Source of the DNA: Clostridiales bacterium
GTDB lineage: Bacteria; Bacillota; Clostridia; Christensenellales; Aristaeellaceae
NCBI GenBank assembly: GCA_019420065.1
Contig: JAHZHX010000061.1
Location: forward strand, 1 to 11,889
DNA length: 11,889 nt
Direction of reading: 5' to 3'
Shown here: one piece after another, positions 1 through 5,959 of the stretch
Layout of the letters: each line of letters starts with the position of its first letter
Numbering within the stretch: the stretch's first letter is position 1
The notes under the pieces: model-generated
What the model was told of the DNA's origin: nothing
The model's input: the letters and a program-made list of their open reading frames with translations, nothing else
Databases searched by the model: none
Made by a program: the position numbers and the translations under genes

Positions 1-35
1 AAGAGCGAATAGTAATAATGCTTAAGGAGAGTGTC

Positions 36-140
36 ATGTTTTCTTGGTTTGTTATTGTCAGAACGAAAGCTCAGCAATCGTTTTGTTATGCACCCACCGA
101 GTGGGAGTGGGTGCATTTTTCTATACGCTTTTTCCGCTGA
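36..140 (+). pseudogene. Short ORF, possible NusG/LoaP-like N-terminal remnant
   Basis: A 34-codon ORF starts at ATG 36, five bases after a strong ribosome site (AAGGAGA, 24-30), and ends at TGA 138-140. Its first 14 residues, MFSWFVIVRTKAQQ, resemble the start of NusG-type factors, including the LoaP antiterminators (aromatic W-Y/F-V-hydrophobic strand followed by R-T-K). After that the similarity stops and the frame runs straight through the terminator hairpin at 88-116. This is what a deletion fusing a gene start to an old downstream terminator would leave. It could equally be a chance ORF; the resemblance is by eye over very few residues. Confidence 0.2.
88..120 (+). terminator. Rho-independent terminator
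   Basis: A perfect 10-bp stem (88-97 with 107-116, core TGCACCCAC/GTGGGTGCA) encloses a 9-nt loop and is followed by a run of T on the plus strand. It would end transcription entering from the left of the window. It overlaps the short ORF at 36-140. Confidence 0.75.
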
Positions 141-230
141 TTTTTGTGACCAAAGCAGCGGCGACGGTAAGGAAGGGCAAAACTGCATATTCCTGGGTGC
201 ATTTGCCGTTTCGCATTAGGATTCTGCAAG

Positions 231-278
231 AATAAAAAGAAAAGGACTGAAACCTTGTATCAAAGTTTCAGTCCTTTT
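231..278 (-). terminator. Rho-independent terminator of the smpB-ssrA unit
   Basis: A perfect 14-bp inverted repeat (240-253 with 265-278) with an 11-nt loop lies one base beyond the tmRNA CCA end. Read on the minus strand it is followed by CTTTTTATT, a U-tract. The plus-strand side has only the short T-run within the stem, so it mainly serves the minus-strand transcript. Confidence 0.9.
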
Positions 279-279
279 A

Positions 280-627
280 TGGTGGAGGCGAGGGGAATCG
301 AACCCCTGTCCGAAGACCGAATTACGGCATTTTCTCCGAGCGCAGTTTACATTTCGAATTTCCCTTTCCCGAACGCCTGTAAACGGGCTTTCGGGATTGG
401 TAGCTTCAATTTACCGGCGTTGCCGCAAAGCTTAGGCAGGCCTGTTCCTCACATCAATGACGCCGCTTGCCGGAGCCGTGAGCGCTCCGGGGCGACGCGC
501 AGCGTTAAGCCGCGAGAGCGAAACTGTTATTGTCAGTTCATTTTAAAGTTTCCCGTTTTTACGAGGCCAGGATCCTCGGCTCGCTTATATCGTCCTTCGC
601 CATCCCCGTCGAAACCAGTACGCCCCC
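280..627 (-). ncRNA. ssrA: Transfer-messenger RNA (tmRNA)
   Basis: This RNA rescues ribosomes stalled on mRNAs lacking a stop codon, acting as an alanyl-tRNA and then as a short mRNA that tags the nascent protein for proteolysis. The 3' end shows a tRNA-like T arm (GGGGTTCGATTCCCC) and a 7-bp acceptor stem ending in CCA. The stem pairs 5' GGGGGCG with 3' CGCCTCC and includes the G3-U70 wobble that alanyl-tRNA synthetase recognises. Inside are hairpins fitting tmRNA helices and pseudoknots: a 7-bp stem at 470-476/484-490 and a stem at 368-373/390-395. The mRNA-like part (505-537) encodes a tag ending ALAA. Its length of about 348 nt is normal. No promoter is visible just upstream, so it is probably cut from the smpB transcript, the 5' end by RNase P (inference). 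Confidence 0.97.
505..537 (-). other. tmRNA tag reading frame (TDNNSFALAA)
   Basis: Read from 537 downward the codons are ACT GAC AAT AAC AGT TTC GCT CTC GCG GCT TAA, giving TDNNSFALAA after the alanine carried by tmRNA itself. The -FALAA end is the classic degradation signal for ClpXP-type proteases. The in-frame codon just before ACT is TGA (538-540), so translation must resume at ACT or later. Most tmRNAs resume on a GCN alanine or a glycine codon; ACU (Thr) is unusual as far as I recall. Confidence 0.85.
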
Positions 628-637
628 TTGCAGGCGG

Positions 638-1108
638 TTACTCCGCCGTTTGATGCCGCACCGCGCGGGCAGCCTCCATGTTGGCGTCATGCGCCGCGGC
701 CGCAGCGCGTTTGTCGTGCAGCTGCTTGCCGACGCACACGCCCAGCTCCATCTTGACCCGCCCGTCCTTGAGATACAGCTGTAAGGGAATCAGGGTATAT
801 CCCTTTTTCTGCACCATCTGCAAAAGCTTGCGGATCTCCGCCTTATGCAGCAGCAGCTTTTTGGGCCGCATAGGATCGGTGTTGAATATGTTGCCCTGCT
901 CGTAGGGGCTGATGTGCATACTCTCCACAAACACTTCGTTATCCTTGATCCTGGCGTAGCTTTCCTTCAGGTTCACATGCCCCAGGCGGATGGATTTGAC
1001 CTCGGTGCCATGCAGGGCCAGGCCGCATTCGTAGGTCTCCTCCACGAAGTAGTCGTGCCGCGCACGGCGGTTGCTGGCAACAGGCTTCACGCCCATTTGT
1101 CTGGCCAT
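638..1108 (-). CDS. smpB: SsrA-binding protein SmpB
   Basis: SmpB binds the tRNA-like domain of tmRNA and delivers it to the A site of stalled ribosomes. The 156-residue product has the family signature RRARHDYFVEETYECG (14-29), GTEVKSIR (34-41), ISPYEQGN (66-73) and GKQLHDKR (127-134); length is typical. The ATG at 1108 was chosen over an in-frame start 83 codons upstream because AAGGAGGT (1117-1124) lies 8 nt before it and family similarity begins there. The tail after DKR is odd: five alanines, then a stretch with few Lys/Arg, where other SmpBs have a basic tail. ssrA follows 10 nt after the stop, so the RNA and its partner are made together. Confidence 0.96.
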   Translation of the reverse strand: MARQMGVKPVASNRRARHDYFVEETYECGLALHGTEVKSIRLGHVNLKESYARIKDNEVFVESMHISPYEQGNIFNTDPMRPKKLLLHKAEIRKLLQMVQKKGYTLIPLQLYLKDGRVKMELGVCVGKQLHDKRAAAAAHDANMEAARAVRHQTAE

Positions 1109-1135
1109 ACGCGCACACCTCCTTGCGTTCTTGTT

Positions 1136-1164
1136 ATTATAGCATATCCGCGCCCGTTTCGCAA
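1136..1164 (-). promoter_or_regulatory. Sigma-A-type promoter for smpB-ssrA
   Basis: On the minus strand, TTGCGA (1164-1159) and a consensus TATAAT (1141-1136) are separated by 17 bp. The site lies about 28 bp upstream of the smpB start and is the only promoter visible for smpB and ssrA. Confidence 0.75.
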
Positions 1165-1198
1165 TATGCGGACGGCATAAAACCGCTCGGAACGCTCT

Positions 1199-1226
1199 TG
1201 CTTCCAATGCGGGTTTCAAGTAAAAT
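1199..1226 (+). promoter_or_regulatory. Candidate sigma-A promoter for the U32-like gene
   Basis: TTGCTT (1199-1204) and TAAAAT (1221-1226) are separated by 16 bp, about 90 bp upstream of the chosen start at 1316. The match is moderate. It is divergent from the smpB promoter. Confidence 0.4.
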
Positions 1227-1315
1227 AAAGCCATACCTTCTTTTACCTGTACGAATCGGGCGGCTTGCCGCCCTGGCGAGCCATGAGCGATGTTGGAAAA
1301 ATTGAGGTGATTGAA

Positions 1316-2233
1316 ATGACCGAAAACAGGCCCGGGAAAAGCATCGCAACCTACCATCTTCCCGGTTTATTTGAATTTTATGATTTGTACCGTGCGTTTC
1401 TGCCGCTGCTGCGCGGGCACAGGGAATATTTCTACGATTGGTGCGAGATCGGTTCCATCTATGGTGCTCCGGCGGACTGCATCTGGGGCGGAGGCCGCGT
1501 CGGGGCGGAAGCCTGTGATCCTCAGGCCGTTTTGGCGCTGACGCAGGAATACGGCATCTCGGCCCGGCTGACCTTCAGCAATTCCCTTTTGCGGGAAGAG
1601 CACCTTGCCGACAGGCGGTGCAATGCGCTTTGCCGGCTGTTTGAAGCAAGCGGCGGGCCGCAAAACGGCGTGATTATTCATTCAGAGCTTCTGCTGAACT
1701 ACATCCGGAAAACGTATCCGGGGCTGTACCTGGTTTCCTCCACCACCAAGGTGCTGACAGACTTTGAGCAGCTTGAGCGCGAGCTGGATCGGGAAGCGTT
1801 CCGGTATGTCGTGCCGGATTTCCGGCTGAATAAGGTATTTGATCGGCTGAACGCGCTGTCCGGCCGGCAAAAGGCAAAAGCGGAGTTTCTATGCAACGAA
1901 TGCTGCTGGTTTGGCTGCAAGGACAGGAAGCAGTGCTATGAAGCCGTCAGCCGGAAGGTTCTGGGGGAAAGCGGCCCCGAGCATCGCTGCTCCGCGCCCG
2001 ACGCCAGCGGCGGATATCGCTTTTCCAAAGCCATGGAAAACCCCGGTTTCATCAGCGTCAGTGATATCGCAAGCACCTATCTGCCCATGGGCTTTTTCCA
2101 TTTCAAGATCGAAGGCCGCGGCCTTGGCAGCGCCCTGATCCTGGAATTCCTCCTCTATTACCTGACAAAGCCCGAATATCACCTGAAAGTCCGTGAGGCC
2201 ATTTACCTGGATAATACTTTGGATTTGTTCTGA
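1316..2233 (+). CDS. U32-peptidase-like protein with Cys-rich cluster
   Basis: A 305-residue soluble protein with no signal peptide or membrane segment. Near the C-terminus, FKIEGR (263-268) matches the KIEGR signature of U32 "peptidase/collagenase-like" proteins, a TIM-barrel family with members such as YegQ, RlhA and UbiU/UbiV. Many U32 proteins bind a 4Fe-4S cluster and act in RNA hydroxylation or ubiquinone synthesis rather than proteolysis. A cysteine group CNECCWFGC (193-201) plus C207 and C225 could hold such a cluster; the spacing differs from the U32 patterns I know. The start at 1316 follows GAGGTG (1304-1309) by 6 nt; two in-frame ATGs at 1265 and 1283 lack such a site. It stands alone, divergent from smpB. 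Family placement is moderate; the reaction is unknown. Confidence 0.65.
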   Translation: MTENRPGKSIATYHLPGLFEFYDLYRAFLPLLRGHREYFYDWCEIGSIYGAPADCIWGGGRVGAEACDPQAVLALTQEYGISARLTFSNSLLREEHLADRRCNALCRLFEASGGPQNGVIIHSELLLNYIRKTYPGLYLVSSTTKVLTDFEQLERELDREAFRYVVPDFRLNKVFDRLNALSGRQKAKAEFLCNECCWFGCKDRKQCYEAVSRKVLGESGPEHRCSAPDASGGYRFSKAMENPGFISVSDIASTYLPMGFFHFKIEGRGLGSALILEFLLYYLTKPEYHLKVREAIYLDNTLDLF

Positions 2234-2505
2234 AGCCAAACGGCCTGTAAACTCCGTCATTTCATATTGTGGCGTCAAATTGTCATGCTTATGAACTTTC
2301 CCTCAGCCGTTTTCATCGCGCCGGCAACCGTATATCCGCTCGTTTCTGATATTCCTGTATTTGTCCGCAAGCCGCCTGAGCCGCTCTTTTCGCATCCACG
2401 CCCAAGCGACATAAAACCCTTCAAACCATGGAACGTTTTGCCCCTTTCACACCGTCTTAATATACGGACGTCCAAGATTCTATCAGAAAGCGACGAAAGA
2501 GAACA
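2234..2505. other. Intergenic region
   Basis: These 272 bases contain no credible gene. They are visibly richer in A+T than the flanking genes. I see no clear terminator hairpin after the U32-like gene. The right part holds a candidate promoter for the sigma operon. Confidence 0.6.
2430..2456 (+). promoter_or_regulatory. Candidate ECF-type promoter of the sigma operon
   Basis: GGAAC (2430-2434), followed by a short T-run as in many ECF -35 elements, and CGTC (2453-2456) resemble ECF promoter halves (for example the B. subtilis SigW/SigM consensus TGAAAC...CGTA/C). The gap is 18 bp rather than the usual 16-17, which weakens the call. An overlapping weak sigma-A reading is TTGCCC (2438) with TATACG (2461), 17 bp apart. 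Autoregulation of ECF operons is common, so the position fits. Confidence 0.35.
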
Positions 2506-2967
2506 ATGGATGCTAACACATTTCAGCGCGAGACACTTAAAATAGAGCGGCTGCTGTACCATGTCTCCTACACGGCGCTGGGCCGCGCGGATGACTGCGC
2601 CGACGCCGTGCAGGAAGCGCTGCTGCGCGCCTGGAAAAAGCGTTATACGCTGCGCTCGCTGGACAGCTTCAAGCCCTGGCTGGTGCGCATTCTGCTCAAC
2701 ACCATTGCCGACATGCAGCGCAGATAGCGGCCCATGCCCCTCGCGGAGGAGATTACCGTGCCGCCGCCCGGAATTGAAAACGCTGCTCTGCACGAAGCGC
2801 TTCTTTCGCTGCCGGCGGATATGCGCTGCACCGTAGTGCTGTACTATTTGGACGGCTGCACCATGCAGGAATGTGCCCGCATACTGCGCGTCTCGGAAGG
2901 CACAGTCAAAAGCCGCCTGTCGCGCGCCCGCGTTCAGCTCCGCAGCTTTCTGACCGAGGAGGACTGA
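2506..2967 (+). pseudogene. ECF sigma factor interrupted by an in-frame TAG
   Basis: Two stretches in the same frame form one standard ECF sigma-70 factor of about 153 codons. Codons 1-73 are region 2, with DDCADAVQEALLRAWKK (core binding/-10 recognition) and FKPWLVRILLNTIAD. After the stop TAG at 2725-2727 the frame continues RPMPLAEE..., then region 4, with LPADMRCTVVLYYLDG and the helix-turn-helix ECARILRVSEGTVKSRLSRAR. The TAG lies in the linker between the domains, and one C-to-T change at a CAG glutamine codon would make it. The ATG at 2734 has no ribosome site, so region 4 is unlikely to be made alone. The anti-sigma gene begins 2 nt after the TGA. A nonsense mutation, a sequencing error or readthrough are all possible. 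The start at 2506 has only a weak purine run before it. Confidence 0.85.
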
Positions 2968-2969
2968 TC

Positions 2970-4064
2970 ATGAAGCGTAAAACCAACCGCGAAATATTGG
3001 AATCCGCACTGCCGCCCATGGACGCGCGTTTTGACCGCGCCGTGCGCGGCACGCTGGAAGGCATTCTCCGCCGCGAGCAAACGCCGCGCCGCCTGCTGCG
3101 TCTGGCGCTGCCCATTATGCTTTCTCTGCTGGCGCTTGGCGCCGCCATCGCCGCCGGTCAGGGACTGAACCTGTTCAACTTTTTCTCTTTCTGGCAGAAT
3201 ATGCCCGCAGTCCAGCCCGAAGCCTATACGCTCACGCAGTATGACATCGCTTCATACAGCTTTGAGCATGTGGACGTGAGCATCCGTGAAGCGGCCTGGG
3301 ACGGACGCGTGCTGCGTCTGCTTTACAGCGTGCGCGACCGCGCCGCTGCCCGCCCCTACACGGACGAGGAGCTTTCCGCCGACTTCCGCATGGAAAGCGC
3401 CGATCTGGACGGCATCAGCGCCTACATGGGCTGCGACTATGTGTATATAAACGGCGTTTCCCTCTGTCTCACAGGCAGCATGGCTTCCCGCGCTGGGGAA
3501 GAGAACGGCGAGGTACTCATTGCATTGGAATGCAACCTGCTCAGCCGCATTGCCGCCGAAGCGCCCGGCCTTGTTCTGGGCGACGCTTTTGACGTATGCC
3601 TTCCCTTCCTGGGTACAAATACCCCGCGCGAGCTGCACTTTACCGTGTCCAACACCGGCATTCCCGGCGTGCGCAGCCTGGCATTGCCCGGGGCGCAAAC
3701 GCTGGGCGGTATCGCCTATGAGGTCACGGATCTGACGATCTCTCCCATCCGGGTATATCTGACGGTACGGGCAACGCTGCCCATCGGATATACCGACGCG
3801 CAGATCAACCAGGCCGTTTTAGAGGCCATGAACCCCGCGCTTAACGCTCTGCCGCTCTGCGACAGCAGCGCAGCCCTCCTCAACGGCGATCCAGAGTTCA
3901 TTGAAACCGCAAACGGCGAAGTGCTGACGCTCAACCATGTTCCCGAAGGCGAACGCGCCTTGTTAGAAATCAACGCGGAATTTGCGACCAGCAAGCAGTA
4001 TCCTGACGAATTCCACCTCACCGTGCTGGGGCAAACGCTGCGCATTCCCTATCCTGCAGAATAA
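2970..4064 (+). CDS. Single-pass membrane anti-sigma-like protein (DUF4179-like)
   Basis: A 364-residue protein encoded 2 nt after the ECF sigma gene, with GAGGAGG (2956-2962) before its ATG. Residues 1-40 are charged and presumably cytoplasmic, where an anti-sigma factor would hold its sigma. Residues about 43-63 form one membrane helix (ALPIMLSLLALGAAIAAG). The remaining roughly 300 residues would lie outside. The start of that part, around YDIASYSFEHVDVSIREAAWDGRVLRLLYS, resembles the extracellular domain of DUF4179-type anti-sigma proteins of Firmicutes. No zinc-finger (ZAS) motif is seen in the N-terminus. An intact frame here contrasts with the broken genes on both sides. Anti-sigma function is inferred from position and architecture. 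Confidence 0.75.
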   Translation: MKRKTNREILESALPPMDARFDRAVRGTLEGILRREQTPRRLLRLALPIMLSLLALGAAIAAGQGLNLFNFFSFWQNMPAVQPEAYTLTQYDIASYSFEHVDVSIREAAWDGRVLRLLYSVRDRAAARPYTDEELSADFRMESADLDGISAYMGCDYVYINGVSLCLTGSMASRAGEENGEVLIALECNLLSRIAAEAPGLVLGDAFDVCLPFLGTNTPRELHFTVSNTGIPGVRSLALPGAQTLGGIAYEVTDLTISPIRVYLTVRATLPIGYTDAQINQAVLEAMNPALNALPLCDSSAALLNGDPEFIETANGEVLTLNHVPEGERALLEINAEFATSKQYPDEFHLTVLGQTLRIPYPAE

Positions 4065-4078
4065 TCCGGAGGTAAAAT

Positions 4079-5090
4079 ATGCGTATTTCAGCCTTGTTGC
4101 TTTGTGTTTTCATCATGTTTGCGCTTTTCCCGGCTGCCGCGGAAGAAAGCTACCTTCATATTGCCGACCTGCGCGCCGGCGCGCCCGAACGCTTGCAGGG
4201 CGAATATGTCACGCGGCAGGGAGAGCGCGTCAGCATCGATTGCGCGGTGACGATTCCCGACGTTTCCGCCTGTCCTGCCGTGCGCGTTACCTGGGGCAAT
4301 CCCATGGAGGTTTCCTGCGCCTCTTTAGATTGTTGAAAATAATCAATTCAAGCTGTGGTTCGATCATGAATTTGCCTATGAAGAGAAGTGGACGCTCACA
4401 GAGGCGCTTGAAACGATCAATGGCCGGTCGCCCGACGAAGCGGCAAATATGCTCGTCAGTCAAATTCGCAGCGCCATACTGGCGCTCAATACGCAGGAGT
4501 TTGCATGTACCAAGCTCCTGAGCTACCGCCATAATAGCGGAAAACGCGGATACCATGCAGTATATCTTGCCGCTTTATACCACGGCATTCCGTTTTTGTG
4601 CCGACCGAGCTATTGCATTCCGCTGAGCGACAAGGACTCCACGCCGATACCCTATCCGGTATCCTATGGGTGCATCGAGGATGAACAGCACTATTTTGCC
4701 CAGCTCAGCGTCCCCAAGGAAACCGGCATAATTGAAGACGACATCCCGCTGCTGTCATTTCCCGAAATACAGCGAATCGTTGAAGAACGGATTTCAGCTG
4801 GATATGTGGCCAGCCTGGATGAAATGCGTTTGGGATATCGCATTTATATCGGCCCGGAGCGCAGCGGAACGGAATATATTCTGTTGCCCGTCTGGTTTTT
4901 TTCCGGCAGCCTGCGCGGTACGCTGGATGTTCCGTTTGTTGATCGCGCGCCGCAAAACTATGCGCCATATAACGACATGTCTTCCTTTATCATCAACGCG
5001 CAGACCGGCGAAGTGTATTCATTTGTCACTGAAACAAGCAAAGAGAGAAACGACGCACCTCATATCCTCACATGGGAGGAAACAGAATAA
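4079..5090 (+). pseudogene. Secreted protein of unknown function, frameshifted
   Basis: The first part (4079-4336, 85 codons) starts after GGAGGT (4068-4073) with a clear signal peptide, MRISALLLCVFIMFALFPAAA, and then reads IADLRAGAPERLQGEYV. It ends at TGA 4334. Another frame is open from just after a TAG at 4326-4328 and continues as VENNQFKLWFDHEF...EEKWTLTEALETING to TAA at 5090, with no start codon before 4449 and no ribosome site there. The two frames therefore look like one gene of about 335 codons with a shift of one base (extra base, or two lost) inside 4328-4334. Its fold is unrecognised; it may belong to the clostridial secreted proteins found beside ECF sigma operons. It is the third gene of the sigma operon, 14 nt after the anti-sigma gene. 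Confidence 0.75.
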
Positions 5091-5116
5091 AAGGACGGTG
5101 TCCTAAATACGTGTAA

Positions 5117-5153
5117 GCCGCCTGAGAATGCTTTCTCAGGCGGCGCCTTTTTT
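5117..5153 (+). terminator. Rho-independent terminator of the sigma operon
   Basis: A perfect 12-bp stem (5117-5128 with 5133-5144, GCCGCCTGAGAA/TTCTCAGGCGGC) has a 4-nt TGCT loop, followed by GCC and six T. It sits 26 nt after the operon's last stop and just before the convergent HAD gene's end. The minus-strand side lacks a good U-tract. Confidence 0.92.
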
Positions 5154-5161
5154 GCTGATCC

Positions 5162-5833
5162 TTAATCCGTAAAAAAGTTTTCCCGCAGGGCACGGCACAT
5201 TTCCACGTGGTTTTCAAAATACCGGTCGGCCAGCGCACGGATCGTCTCCCGGTCGGCTACGTGCTTGTCATCGGCAATCGCCCACACCCGGCATCCGGCG
5301 CGTTTGGCCGTTTTCATGGAGTACAGCGAGTCCTCAATCACCACGCAGTCGCTTGTTGCCACCCCCATGCGGCGCGCCGAGCGTTCAAACAGCTCTACGT
5401 GGTGCTTATTGACCGGCTGATTGCAGGTAGACTCCCAGAATGTAAAATAGGGCAGCAGGTTCAGCTTGTACAGCGTATAGTGCAGGGCCTGCTTTTCGGT
5501 TGCCGACAAAAGGCAGGCGGGAATTTTCAGCTCCCGCACCGTTTCCAGCGTTTCCAGCGCCTGAGGCTTGAGAGGCACGCCCTTGGGATAAATTTCATTA
5601 TACATGTAGTTTTTACACCAGTTCTGGCATGTTTCCAGATCCCAGGAAAGGCGGCATTCCGGCGAGGCCAAATAGTTTTTCATCGCCGCGCCGCAGGAAG
5701 GCACAAACCAGGGCGCCGCCATGCCGCGCTCCTCCGGGATCCCCTGCCGCTCCAGCAGGCGCAGGGTAGACAGCGTCCAGTCCTTTTCAGAGTCTGTCAG
5801 CGTGCCATCCATGTCAAAAATGATTGCTTTCAT
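5162..5833 (-). CDS. HAD-family phosphatase (beta-phosphoglucomutase-like)
   Basis: A 223-residue cytoplasmic hydrolase of the haloacid dehalogenase superfamily, subfamily I, with an alpha-helical cap. All four motifs are present: DMDGT with nucleophile D7 and acid/base D9, S110 in LLSATEK, K143 in NKHH, and the metal-binding E167-D168 in VVIEDS. Such enzymes remove phosphate from, or move it within, small sugar phosphates and similar metabolites; the substrate cannot be read from sequence. The ATG at 5833 follows GGAGGG (5847-5842) by 8 nt. It is a single gene, convergent with the sigma operon and divergent from alaX. Confidence 0.93.
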   Translation of the reverse strand: MKAIIFDMDGTLTDSEKDWTLSTLRLLERQGIPEERGMAAPWFVPSCGAAMKNYLASPECRLSWDLETCQNWCKNYMYNEIYPKGVPLKPQALETLETVRELKIPACLLSATEKQALHYTLYKLNLLPYFTFWESTCNQPVNKHHVELFERSARRMGVATSDCVVIEDSLYSMKTAKRAGCRVWAIADDKHVADRETIRALADRYFENHVEMCRALRENFFTD

Positions 5834-5857
5834 TCTTATCGCCCTCCGTTCCCGCCC

Positions 5858-5866
5858 ATTATATCA
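5858..5866 (-). promoter_or_regulatory. Extended -10 promoter for the HAD gene
   Basis: On the minus strand TGATATAAT (5866-5858) is a perfect extended -10 (TGnTATAAT), 25 bp before the start codon. The hexamer 17 bp upstream (TGTATT, 5886-5881) is a poor -35, which an extended -10 can compensate. Confidence 0.55.
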
Positions 5867-5905
5867 AAAAAGTCATAAAGAATACAGCCTTTTCCCCGCT
5901 GTTGC

Positions 5906-5934
5906 TTGAACAAATTTGCCATCAATGCTACAAT
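5906..5934 (+). promoter_or_regulatory. Sigma-A-type promoter for the alaX operon
   Basis: TTGAAC (5906-5911) and TACAAT (5929-5934), 17 bp apart, lie 26 bp upstream of the alaX start. It is the only promoter I see ahead of the four-gene operon. Confidence 0.7.
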
Positions 5935-5959
5935 AATGTCATTCAAAGGAGGCCTTGTC

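Noticed and set aside
36..140. Leader-peptide attenuator formed by the short ORF and the terminator
   Set aside because: No plus-strand gene lies downstream to be controlled (the next DNA is antisense ssrA/smpB), and no alternative antiterminator hairpin was seen.
255..653. Plus-strand ORF of 132 codons beginning MYQSFSPFMVEARGIEP
   Set aside because: It is antisense to tmRNA. The VEARGIEP string is the well-known false ORF made by the complement of a tRNA-like 3' end.
1109..1357. N-terminal extension of SmpB by 83 codons
   Set aside because: It would run across the promoter and the strong ribosome site, and family similarity starts only at the ATG at 1108.
2267..2545. 92-codon plus-strand ORF in the intergenic region
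   Set aside because: It has no ribosome site, a Pro-rich low-complexity translation, and overlaps the sigma gene start in another frame.
2734..2967. Separate gene for a sigma region-4-only protein
   Set aside because: There is no ribosome site before ATG 2734, and the frame is the same as the preceding region-2 part. It is the second half of one interrupted sigma gene.
3982..4521. Plus-strand ORF of 179 codons bridging the frameshifted gene
   Set aside because: Its translation is Arg/Ser/Cys-rich with no recognisable fold, while the other two frames show a signal peptide and normal protein composition.
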